A DNA stretch of 6,557 bases from an uncultured Bacteroidota bacterium (GTDB taxonomy: Bacteria; Bacteroidota; Bacteroidia; Flavobacteriales; Flavobacteriaceae), in contig CAIRNC010000498.1 in assembly GCA_903879875.1 (NCBI GenBank), positions 1 to 6,557 of the forward strand, written 5' to 3'. A program made the translations under genes and the position numbers. Shown piece by piece: positions 1-6,378 of the stretch (within the stretch, counting starts at the first letter, position 1; each line of letters starts with the position of its first letter). The notes below the pieces were generated by a model. The model was not told the origin of the DNA. It saw nothing but the letters and a program-made list of their open reading frames with translations, and did no database searches.

Positions 1-301
1 TCCCTGTTAAACCATTGTTTGAAGTTGTTGGTAAAGCTGATAAACTTGCTCCCGAACAAATTGGTGCTACTTGTGTAAAATCAGGAGTCACATTTGAATT
101 TACGGTGATAGTCATTGTTGTTGAAGCCGCACATTGACTTGCTTCTGGTGTAAAAGTATAAGTCGTAGTTGCTGTATTATTCAAAGCGGGTGACCAAGTT
201 CCTGTTAAACCATTGTTTGAAGTTGTTGGTAATGCTGCTAAACTCGCTCCTGAACAAATTGGTGCTACTTGAGCAAACGCTGGTGTTACAGAAGAATTAA
301 C
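1..301 (-). repeat. Start of a 198-bp (66-residue) coding repeat array
   Basis: Unit 1 is 301-104 (residues 569-634). Unit 2 starts at 103 and is cut by the window edge after 34 residues. Both begin VNSxVTPxFxQVAPICSGAS and continue with xALPTTSNNGLTG. Unit 1 goes on with TWSPALNNTATTTYTFTPEA and a second Cys (SQCA). At DNA level CCATTG recurs at 12-17 and 210-215, giving the 198-bp period. Two cysteines per unit could form a disulphide in an Ig-like fold (inference). Such units usually occur in longer strings, so more copies probably lie to the left. Confidence 0.9.
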
Positions 302-2005
302 AATTACAGAAACGGACAATCTTGTACTTTCACAAGTTCCAATAGTTTGAGAAACAAAATAATTACCAGAAGATAATGGAGTTGACGAAACTAGCGCCGT
401 GCCACCTGTAGCAGTAGAATACCATTTTATATTAGTTCCTGAAGCTGTTAAATTGGCAACTGTACCTGCATTACAAACATTTTGTGTAGTTGATGCTGTA
501 GGTTGAGCTGTATTACAAATTGTAGTTTCAATGTAAATAGCATTCTTAAATACAGGACTCCACAACCCCGTATTGTCTTTTATTCTAACATTAAAAACGT
601 GTAAACCAATAGGTTGAGCAATCGTGATTCCATTTTGAAAAACAGTTTCAAAAGCAGCATTAAAGTTTCCATCATTTGCTAATAAAATAGTTCCATTACC
701 TTCACCTGGATCAGTGTCCCAAAAATATTCGGCTTGCGAAAGGCTTATTGGTGTTGGTGTTGAGTTTTGTTCTACAATTACCGTATTAGTAAATGTAGGT
801 CCCCAAACGCCCGTGTTGTCTTTTATGCGAATGGAGAATTTATGATTTCCAACGCTTGGTGCAACAATACCTGAATTGGATAATTTCTCGAAAGCACTGT
901 CAAAGTTACCATCAACAGCTAGAACAACCGTTCCGTTACCTTCGCCTGGGTCGGTATCCCAAAAATATTCGGCTTGTGATAAACTTATAGGTGTAGGAGT
1001 TGCGTTTTGTTCTACAATTACCACATTAGTAAAAGTAGGTCCCAAAACGCCTGTATTATCTTTTATTCGAATAGAGAATTTATGATTTCCAACGCTTGGT
1101 GCAGCAATATCTGAATTGGATAATTTCTCAAACGCACTATCAAAATTGCCGTCAACAGCCAATACTGTTGTTCCATTGCCTTCGCCTGGATCAGTGTCCC
1201 AAAAATATTCGGCTTGTGATAAACTTATAGGTGTTGGTGTTGAGTTTTGTTCTACAATTACCATATTGGTAAAAGTAGGTCCCCAAATGCCTGTGTTGTC
1301 TTTGATACGAATCGAAAAAGTGTGATTTCCAACGCTTGGTGCAGCAATGCCTGTATTAGATAATTTCTCAAAAGCATTGTCAAAGTTTCCATCAACAGCC
1401 AATACTGTTGTTCCATTGCCTTCGCCTGGATCAGTGTCCCAAAAGTATTCGGCCTGTGATAAACTTATAGGTGTTGGAGTTGTGTTTTGTTCTACAATTA
1501 CCATATTTGTAAAAGTAGGTCCCCAAACGCCACTGTTGTCTTTTACACGAATCGAAAAAGTGTGATTTCCAACGTTTGGTGCAGCAATACCAGTATTTGA
1601 TAATTTCTCGAAAGCAGTGTCAAAATTTCCATCAATTGCTAGAACAACCGTTCCATTGCCTTCGCCCGGATCGGTGTCCCAAAAATATTCAGCTTGTGAT
1701 AAACTTATAGGTGTTGGAGTTGCGTTTTGTTCTACAATTACCGTATTAGTAAAAGTAGGTCCCCAAACGCCAGTGTTGTCTTTAATACGAATAGAGAATT
1801 TATGATTTCCAACGATTGGTGCAGCAATACCTGTATTGGATAATTTCTCGAAAGCACTGTCAAAATTTCCATCAATTGCTAGAATAACCGTTCCATTGCC
1901 TTCGCCTGGATCAGTGTCCCAAAAATATTCGGCTTGTGATAATGATACTTGACCATGGCAACAAAGAAGTACCAAAAAAGCAACGATACTATAATAGTAT
2001 TTCAT
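1..2005 (-). CDS. Large exported repeat protein, N-terminal 668 residues (3' end beyond left edge)
   Basis: The frame opens at the ATG at 2003-2005 and stays open to the left edge with no stop, so the C-terminus is missing. It begins with a signal peptide (MKYYYSIVAFLVLLCCHGQ). Then come six tandem repeats of about 80 residues (residues 21-492), a 76-residue Ig-like segment (493-568) and the start of a 66-residue repeat array (569 onward). Each 80-residue unit carries DTDPGEGNG near its start and a GNHxFSIRxKDNxGxWGP-like segment near its end, a pattern common in exported Bacteroidota proteins. The start is supported by the adjoining signal peptide; the leader is A/T-rich without a Shine-Dalgarno sequence. 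It lies 93 bases downstream of the beta-helix gene on the same strand, so co-transcription is likely. A surface adhesin or matrix-type protein exported by Sec and perhaps anchored by type IX secretion is inferred; the C-terminal sorting domain that would test this is outside the window. No enzymatic domain is visible. Confidence 0.94.
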   Translation of the reverse strand, partial: MKYYYSIVAFLVLLCCHGQVSLSQAEYFWDTDPGEGNGTVILAIDGNFDSAFEKLSNTGIAAPIVGNHKFSIRIKDNTGVWGPTFTNTVIVEQNATPTPISLSQAEYFWDTDPGEGNGTVVLAIDGNFDTAFEKLSNTGIAAPNVGNHTFSIRVKDNSGVWGPTFTNMVIVEQNTTPTPISLSQAEYFWDTDPGEGNGTTVLAVDGNFDNAFEKLSNTGIAAPSVGNHTFSIRIKDNTGIWGPTFTNMVIVEQNSTPTPISLSQAEYFWDTDPGEGNGTTVLAVDGNFDSAFEKLSNSDIAAPSVGNHKFSIRIKDNTGVLGPTFTNVVIVEQNATPTPISLSQAEYFWDTDPGEGNGTVVLAVDGNFDSAFEKLSNSGIVAPSVGNHKFSIRIKDNTGVWGPTFTNTVIVEQNSTPTPISLSQAEYFWDTDPGEGNGTILLANDGNFNAAFETVFQNGITIAQPIGLHVFNVRIKDNTGLWSPVFKNAIYIETTICNTAQPTASTTQNVCNAGTVANLTASGTNIKWYSTATGGTALVSSTPLSSGNYFVSQTIGTCESTRLSVSVIVNSSVTPAFAQVAPICSGASLAALPTTSNNGLTGTWSPALNNTATTTYTFTPEASQCAASTTMTITVNSNVTPDFTQVAPICSGASLSALPTTSNNGLTG
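302..529 (-). other. Ig-like domain, CHU_C-associated type
   Basis: Residues 493-568 of the repeat protein. The segment has an early cysteine pair (CNTAQPTASTTQNVC), an IKWYSTATGGTAL core, an LSSGNYFVSQ strand and a late CES before RLSVSVIV. The WYstxtGGtxL, then LxxGxYxVsQ, then CeSxR order is typical of Ig-like domains linked to CHU_C/gliding-motility surface proteins in Bacteroidota (Ig_7-like). The role is probably structural, spacing or adhesive. The family call comes from motif recognition, not a profile search. Confidence 0.75.
530..1945 (-). repeat. Six tandem 240-bp (80-residue) coding repeats
   Basis: Copies in coding order are 1945-1706, 1705-1466, 1465-1226, 1225-986, 985-746 and a shorter last copy 745-530. 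The period is exactly 240 bp: the same GTGTCCC or GTATCCC landmark ends at 1920, 1680, 1440, 1200, 960 and 720. All six begin with SLSQAEYFWDTDPGEGNGT. Copies 1-5 differ at only a few positions, for example HKF or HTF before SIR, and TVILAID, TVVLAID, TTVLAV or TVVLAV after GNG. They are joined by a VIVEQNxTPTPI linker. Copy 6 keeps the invariant start but diverges afterwards (DGNFNAAFETVF, GLHVFNVRIKDNTGLWSP) and lacks the TPTPI linker, as expected for an older, terminal unit. The near identity of copies 1-5 points to recent expansion or homogenisation. Confidence 0.96.
1949..2005 (-). other. Signal peptide of the repeat protein
   Basis: Residues 1-19 have one basic residue (K2), a hydrophobic core SIVAFLVLL and a small/polar end CCHGQ. 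Mature sequence begins around V20 or S21, directly at the first repeat. The GQ ending is typical of Flavobacteriia type I signal peptides. The two cysteines do not form a good lipobox (LLCC lacks the usual small residue before Cys), so a lipoprotein is less likely but not excluded. Confidence 0.8.
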
Positions 2006-2045
2006 AGGATTCTAAATAAAATTCAAAATTTATTGGTTTGTTTTC

Positions 2046-2099
2046 ATTGAATTGTTTTAAAAAAACAATACCAACAATTAAATCAATGGACAATTCAAT
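2046..2099. other. Inverted repeats between the beta-helix gene and the repeat-protein gene
   Basis: ATTGAATTGT at 2046-2055 is the exact reverse complement of ACAATTCAAT at 2090-2099, giving a 10-bp stem that reaches the stop codon of the beta-helix gene. Inside it, ATTGTTTT (2051-2058) and AAAACAAT (2062-2069) form an alternative 8-bp stem with a 3-base loop. Neither is followed by a U-tract in the minus-strand transcript, so a classical intrinsic terminator is not supported. An AT-rich stem could attenuate transcription or protect an mRNA end. No convincing promoter for the downstream gene was seen in this 93-base gap. Confidence 0.3.
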
Positions 2100-3283
2100 T
2101 ATTTAGAATGACCTGCTCCACTCGCATTCATGGTAGTAGTACCAACAAAAATTCTTCTTGGCGTATTTAGATAATCTATTTGAGGTTTGTTACCTGCTGA
2201 AGACGGCCAGTAATTACCCCAACTGTTAGATCCTCCCCAGTTACCAATATCGTTTCTAGTTAAATCAATATCAGCGTAATCGTCTTCAGGATAACCTGCA
2301 TTTACGTTAGAACCTGTTACAGTATAAGTGGAATTATTCAAGACTAAACTAGGACTAACTGAATTAGAACTTTGACTTGTAACACCCGAAGTACTAAAAG
2401 TACTAGAAGACATATTATAAAAAGCATATACTGATGACAATCCTGAGCTTGCATTATAAATTTTAGTACTAGTAGAATAATTTAAAATATTGTTTAATAC
2501 AGAAATAAAACCTGTATTCCCTGAAGTTAAATAAACGTAAATAGGATATGATGATGATCCTCCGGTACTATTTACCACATTGTTTCGAATTTCATTGCTT
2601 CCACCATTTTTTATGCCACTTATGTTAATATAACCAGCTGTTAAATAATTATTTAACACTTTAAAATTATAATTTCTTTGATTTAGGTCAATAGCATTTG
2701 CACCATAAAGAAGTGCATTGGCAATAATTTCAACATCATCCGTTGCTGGACTAGTTTCTGTTCCTGAAGCTCCTAATGCAATCATATAACAATTATTAGC
2801 GGTACATCTACCGTGAGTTAGATAGATATTTCCAGTTAAAACATTGCCCGAAGCGTATAATGATATATTTTGTTGACTAGCGTTTAAATCACTGCCTAAG
2901 ATTGAGTTGAAAACATTCAACGTGGCTCTTCCTCCAGTTGTAGCAGCATTAACAGTCATGCTACTAGTTAAATTTAGATTTGAAAAAGTAATAACTCTTC
3001 CAGCGGCAGGCGTTATCGAAATAGTTCCTTGAATTAAATATTTTGTAAAATTAATTTCGCATACAAAAGACAACGATTTATTAACAACCAAGTTTTCTAA
3101 ATAGGGAATTCCCCCCGATTTTGGTCTGATAATAATTCGGTCACCGTCACTTGCTGCAGTGATAGCAGCACTAATTGTAGAATAGGCTCCACCAGACCCA
3201 AAATCTCTAACATATAAATCGGCTGCTGAAGTTAAAGTAGTAAATAAACTTACAATGGCAATAAATAGTACTTGTTTTTTCAT
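2099..3283 (-). CDS. Secreted right-handed parallel beta-helix (pectate-lyase-like fold) protein
   Basis: A complete 394-residue protein. Residues 1-20 are a signal peptide (MKKQVLFIAIVSLFTTLTSA, cleavage near A20-A21). The mature part opens with DLYVRDFGSGGAYSTISAAI and DGDRIIIRP, the usual N-terminal cap of secreted beta-helix proteins (a wide-spaced xYxTIxxAIxxAxxGD signature). The body is rich in N/S/T and has repeated short strand-turn units such as GNVLTGN, NNYLTAG, NNVVNST and NNILNYS (about residues 146-270), as in stacked beta-helix rungs. Near the end, NAGYPEDDYADIDLTRNDIGNWGG (about 328-351) resembles the closing motif of this class. No lyase or hydrolase catalytic set is recognisable, so enzyme activity is unproven; polysaccharide binding or cleavage, or a structural surface role, are possible. 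The last 20 or so residues (from PRRIFV to GHSK) do not look like a type IX sorting domain. The start sits directly before the signal peptide. It lies 93 bases upstream of the repeat-protein gene. Confidence 0.92.
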   Translation of the reverse strand: MKKQVLFIAIVSLFTTLTSAADLYVRDFGSGGAYSTISAAITAASDGDRIIIRPKSGGIPYLENLVVNKSLSFVCEINFTKYLIQGTISITPAAGRVITFSNLNLTSSMTVNAATTGGRATLNVFNSILGSDLNASQQNISLYASGNVLTGNIYLTHGRCTANNCYMIALGASGTETSPATDDVEIIANALLYGANAIDLNQRNYNFKVLNNYLTAGYINISGIKNGGSNEIRNNVVNSTGGSSSYPIYVYLTSGNTGFISVLNNILNYSTSTKIYNASSGLSSVYAFYNMSSSTFSTSGVTSQSSNSVSPSLVLNNSTYTVTGSNVNAGYPEDDYADIDLTRNDIGNWGGSNSWGNYWPSSAGNKPQIDYLNTPRRIFVGTTTMNASGAGHSK

Positions 3284-3346
3284 GTTATTTTAATTTTAAT
3301 TTTCACCTACTCTAATAGCTTTTCGGAACCGCTTTTATTTTTTTTG

Positions 3347-3368
3347 AATACAAACATAATACAAACAT
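3347..3368. repeat. 11-bp perfect tandem duplication upstream of the beta-helix gene
   Basis: AATACAAACAT occurs at 3347-3357 and again immediately at 3358-3368. On the minus strand each copy supplies a TGTTTG core, so the duplication creates two promoter-like -7 boxes 11 bp apart. Confidence 0.9.
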
Positions 3369-3394
3369 TTAAATTAAAAAATAATAAGAACAAA
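3351..3394 (-). promoter_or_regulatory. Candidate Bacteroidota-type promoter for the beta-helix gene
   Basis: On the minus strand TATGTTTG at 3358-3351 matches the Bacteroidota -7 consensus TAnnTTTG exactly, about 68 bases upstream of the ATG. A second box, AATGTTTG at 3369-3362, has one mismatch but is preceded by a TTG (3393-3391) with a 21-base spacer, near the expected -33 to -7 distance. The exact-match box has no TTG at the right distance. One or both could be used. The region also separates this gene from polA. The call rests on consensus matching only. Confidence 0.4.
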
Positions 3395-3400
3395 CTCAGA

Positions 3401-3470
3401 TTAAAAGCAAATTACATCCTTTAATCAGGTTAAAAAATCGATTTTTTTAACTTATGTAATTTTTTTTTAA
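3401..3470 (-). terminator. Nested inverted repeat downstream of polA, possible transcription-end structure
   Basis: The outer arms 3401-3417 and 3454-3470 pair at 15 of 17 positions. The inner arms form a second palindrome, 3429-3451, centred on ATCGAT with runs of six A and seven T and one unpaired T. The structure lies 71-140 bases past the polA stop and before the candidate promoter of the next gene, where a transcription end would be expected. It is very AT-rich and no clean U-tract follows the outer stem on the minus strand (the next bases are TCTGAGTTTGTTC), so it is not a textbook intrinsic terminator. The T-runs within the arms could terminate in either direction. Confidence 0.35.
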
Positions 3471-3540
3471 TTGTAATATCTACGTTTATTTTTTTTAAAA
3501 ATCCTTTACGTTTTATTCTAATATTTTGTACTTGTATTAT

Positions 3541-6378
3541 TTAATGTGCTTCTAACCAATCTTTACCCATTCCGATTTCTACTTCTAATGGAACTGCCAT
3601 TTTGAAAGCATTTTCCATTTCGTGTTTTATCATCGGTTGAATTTTTTCTAATTCGGAATTGTGTACATCAAAAACCAACTCATCATGCACTTGCAAAAGC
3701 ATCTTCGACTTCCAATTTTCCGTGGTTAGTTTTCTATGAATGTTTATCATGGCGATTTTTATAATATCGGCAGCACTTCCTTGTATTGGAGCGTTCACGG
3801 CATTTCGCTCGGCTCCACCTCGCACTATGGCATTCGCAGAATTGATGTCTTTTAAATAGCGTCGTCTTCCTAAAATGGTTTGTACGTAGCCGTTTTCTCT
3901 TGCAAATTCTACTTGTTCTTGAATATACGTTTTCAATCGTGGATAGGTTTGATAATACGCATCAATTAAAGTGGCACTTTCGCTTCTAGACAATGAAGTT
4001 TGATTGCTCAATCCGAATGCTGAAACCCCATAAACGATTCCGAAATTTACTGTTTTAGCATGGCTTCTTTGTTCGCGAGTTACTTCATCTAACGGCACAT
4101 TAAAAACTTTTGCAGCAGTCGATTTATGAATATCTTCGTGATTTTGGAAAGCTAAAATCATGTTTTCTTCTCCTGAAAGCGCTGCAATTATGCGCAATTC
4201 TATCTGAGAATAATCCGCGGAAAGTAAGGTGTAGTTTTCGTCACGAGCAATAAAAGCTTTTCTAATTTGTCGCCCACGTTCGGTTCGAATTGGGATGTTT
4301 TGCAAATTCGGATTATTGGAACTCAAACGCCCAGTTGCAGCTACTGCCTGCATGTAATCCGTATGAACACGATGTGAAACAGCATCTACCTGCAACGGCA
4401 AGGCTTCTACATAAGTATTTTGTAATTTTATTAAAGAACGCCAATCTAAAATGGCACTTACAATTTCATTATCTTTGGCTAAATAAGTTAAAATTTCTTC
4501 GCCAGTAGCATATTGCCCCGTTTTGGTTTTCTTTTGTTTGGCACCACCAATTTTCAATTTGTCAAACAAGATGTCACCCAATTGTTTTGGAGAAGCCAAA
4601 TTGAATTTTTCGCCAGCAATTTCATAAATTTTAGTTTCTAAAACTTTGATGTCAGTAGCCAATTCAGCTGATAAAGATTTCAAGAAGGGAACATCTAAAT
4701 TAATTCCTTCTATTTCCATCGAAGCAAGAACAGATACAAGCGGAATTTCTATTTCATCAAACAGTTTTTCGGTTTCGGTTTTATCTAATTCCAGCGTGAA
4801 AATTTCTGACAGTTGCAAAGTGACATCGGCATCTTCGACCGCATATTCTTTGATATCTTCTAATGGCACATCGCGCATTGATTTTTGATTTTTTCCTTTT
4901 TTCCCAATCAAATCTTCGATAGGTTTTGGCGCATATTTCAAATAGGTTTCCGACAAAATATCCATGTTGTGTCGCATGTCAGGATTGATTAAATAATGTG
5001 CAATCATGGTGTCGAACAATTTTCCTTTTACGGTAACGCCATAATTAGCAAGAATTTTCAAATCGTATTTTAAATTCTGACCAATTTTTTCGATGCTTTC
5101 ATTCTCAAAAAAGGGAAGTAATTTTGCTATCAAGACCATTGCCTCTTCTCGATTTTCAGGAAAAGGGACGTAAAATCCTTTTCCTTTTTCGTAAGAAAAC
5201 GAAATGCCAACTAATTCCGCATGAAGCGTGTCTATTCCTGTGGTTTCCGTATCAAAACATACCGAAGACTGATTTTGAAGATTTTGCAAAAGTAATTTCA
5301 AGCCCAAATCGCCTTGAATGATTTGATACGAATGCTCCGTGTTTTCTAATGTGGCGTAATATTGATGGCGTGTTTCTTCTGAAGTTTCTTCTGAAATGGC
5401 ACTTCCAAAAAGGTCAAATTGATCCTCGTTTTTTGGTTGTGGTTTTTTGTATAATTTAGCTTCATCACCCGAATTGTTTGTGGTTGTTGTACCGCCTTTT
5501 TTAAAAATAGCGTCAAATTGCTCTGCCATTCTTCTAAATTCCAATTCGTTGAAAAGTGCATCGGTTTTAGCTACATCGGGAGTTGACAATTCGTAGTCGG
5601 TTTCGTCAAAAACCACCGGGCAATCTAAAATTATTCGCGCCAAAGTTTTAGACAACAATCCTTTTTCTTTATTGGCTTCGATGTTTTCTTTCATTTTACC
5701 TTTGAGCTTGTCAGTATTCGCCAAAAGGTTTTCCATAGACCCAAATTCTTTCAATAATTTTTTAGCCGTTACTTCGCCAACGCCTGGTAATCCTGGAATA
5801 TTATCAGCTGCATCACCCATCATTCCTAGAAAATCAATAACTTGCTCAGGTCTTTCTATTTCAAATTTTGCTAAAACTTCGGGAACGCCCCAGATTTCTA
5901 TGCCGTTGCCCATTCGTGCAGGTTTGTACATAAATATATTTTCAGAAACCAACTGTGCAAAATCTTTATCGGGAGTTACCATAAAAACTTGGTAGTTTTG
6001 TTTCTCAGCTTGTTTGGCAATAGTTCCTATCAAATCATCAGCTTCAAAACCGGCTACCTCAATAATCGGAATGTGCATGGCGCGAAGCAATTCTTGAATA
6101 TATGGCACAGCAATTTTGATAGCATCGGGTGTGGCATCGCGGTGGGCTTTGTATTCTGGGAAAATTTCGTTGCGCATATCGCTACCGCCTTTATCAAAAG
6201 CTACCGCTAAATGATCGGGTTTTTCCCGTTTGATTACATCCATCAACGAGTTCATAAAACCCATAATGGCTGAGGTATCCATACCTTTAGAATTGATTCG
6301 AGGGTTTTTTATAAAAGCATAATACCCACGAAATATTAAAGCATAGGCATCAAGAAGGAAAAGACGTTTTTGAGACAT
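3541..6378 (-). CDS. polA: DNA polymerase I (5'-nuclease, 3'-5' exonuclease and polymerase)
   Basis: A complete 945-residue enzyme of Okazaki-fragment processing and repair synthesis; family members are usually about 830-950 residues. The 5'-nuclease domain (about 1-295) shows metal-binding acids D10, D62, E112, D114, D115, D137, D139, D189 and D192 and a helix-3-turn-helix (GLPGVGEVTAKKLL). A polar linker (about 296-345) contains QFDLF. The 3'-5' exonuclease domain (about 346-535) keeps the DEDDy set D376, E378, D439, Y512 and D516, so proofreading should be active, unlike Taq. The polymerase domain has motif A DYSQIELR (D722, E727), motif B with R771, K775, F779 and Y783, and motif C VHDE (H898, D899, E900). 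The start at 6378 gives the standard N-terminus MSQKRLFLLDAYALIFRGYY after an A-rich leader. An in-frame ATG at 6477 would add 33 residues unlike any PolA and is rejected. The next gene downstream begins 257 bases away and is unrelated. Confidence 0.98.
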   Translation of the reverse strand: MSQKRLFLLDAYALIFRGYYAFIKNPRINSKGMDTSAIMGFMNSLMDVIKREKPDHLAVAFDKGGSDMRNEIFPEYKAHRDATPDAIKIAVPYIQELLRAMHIPIIEVAGFEADDLIGTIAKQAEKQNYQVFMVTPDKDFAQLVSENIFMYKPARMGNGIEIWGVPEVLAKFEIERPEQVIDFLGMMGDAADNIPGLPGVGEVTAKKLLKEFGSMENLLANTDKLKGKMKENIEANKEKGLLSKTLARIILDCPVVFDETDYELSTPDVAKTDALFNELEFRRMAEQFDAIFKKGGTTTTNNSGDEAKLYKKPQPKNEDQFDLFGSAISEETSEETRHQYYATLENTEHSYQIIQGDLGLKLLLQNLQNQSSVCFDTETTGIDTLHAELVGISFSYEKGKGFYVPFPENREEAMVLIAKLLPFFENESIEKIGQNLKYDLKILANYGVTVKGKLFDTMIAHYLINPDMRHNMDILSETYLKYAPKPIEDLIGKKGKNQKSMRDVPLEDIKEYAVEDADVTLQLSEIFTLELDKTETEKLFDEIEIPLVSVLASMEIEGINLDVPFLKSLSAELATDIKVLETKIYEIAGEKFNLASPKQLGDILFDKLKIGGAKQKKTKTGQYATGEEILTYLAKDNEIVSAILDWRSLIKLQNTYVEALPLQVDAVSHRVHTDYMQAVAATGRLSSNNPNLQNIPIRTERGRQIRKAFIARDENYTLLSADYSQIELRIIAALSGEENMILAFQNHEDIHKSTAAKVFNVPLDEVTREQRSHAKTVNFGIVYGVSAFGLSNQTSLSRSESATLIDAYYQTYPRLKTYIQEQVEFARENGYVQTILGRRRYLKDINSANAIVRGGAERNAVNAPIQGSAADIIKIAMINIHRKLTTENWKSKMLLQVHDELVFDVHNSELEKIQPMIKHEMENAFKMAVPLEVEIGMGKDWLEAH
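5407..5421 (-). other. Probable sliding-clamp-binding motif in the PolA linker
   Basis: Codons 320-324 encode QFDLF, close to the bacterial beta-clamp-binding consensus QL[SD]LF. It lies in a low-complexity, charged linker between the 5'-nuclease and 3'-5' exonuclease domains, where a short docking peptide would be exposed. Clamp binding is inferred from the motif and its place. Confidence 0.5.

Noticed and set aside
876..1805. Four similar plus-strand open frames of 62-72 codons (876-1085, 1116-1325, 1347-1565, 1617-1805), at first sight a family of small proteins.
   Set aside because: They are the antisense image of the 240-bp coding repeats: they recur with the repeat period and mirror conserved codons on the minus strand. 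None has a leader or independent signal.
1..1945. CRISPR array suggested by regularly spaced repeats.
   Set aside because: The periods are 240 and 198 bp, the whole unit is repeated without unique spacers, and both arrays are in one open coding frame.
2051..2069. An 8-bp hairpin as an intrinsic terminator of the beta-helix gene.
   Set aside because: The stem is nearly all A/T and its T-run lies inside the stem and loop, not after it, so termination cannot be claimed.
2099..3283. A pectate lyase or other polysaccharide lyase assignment for the beta-helix protein.
   Set aside because: The fold is suggested by sequence pattern, but no catalytic Asp/Arg/Lys set of a lyase or hydrolase family could be picked out.
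4290..6210. Several plus-strand open frames and one other minus-strand frame (5346-5561) within polA.
   Set aside because: They lie inside a gene whose frame encodes all conserved PolA motifs. Their translations show no recognisable domain and are ordinary shadows.
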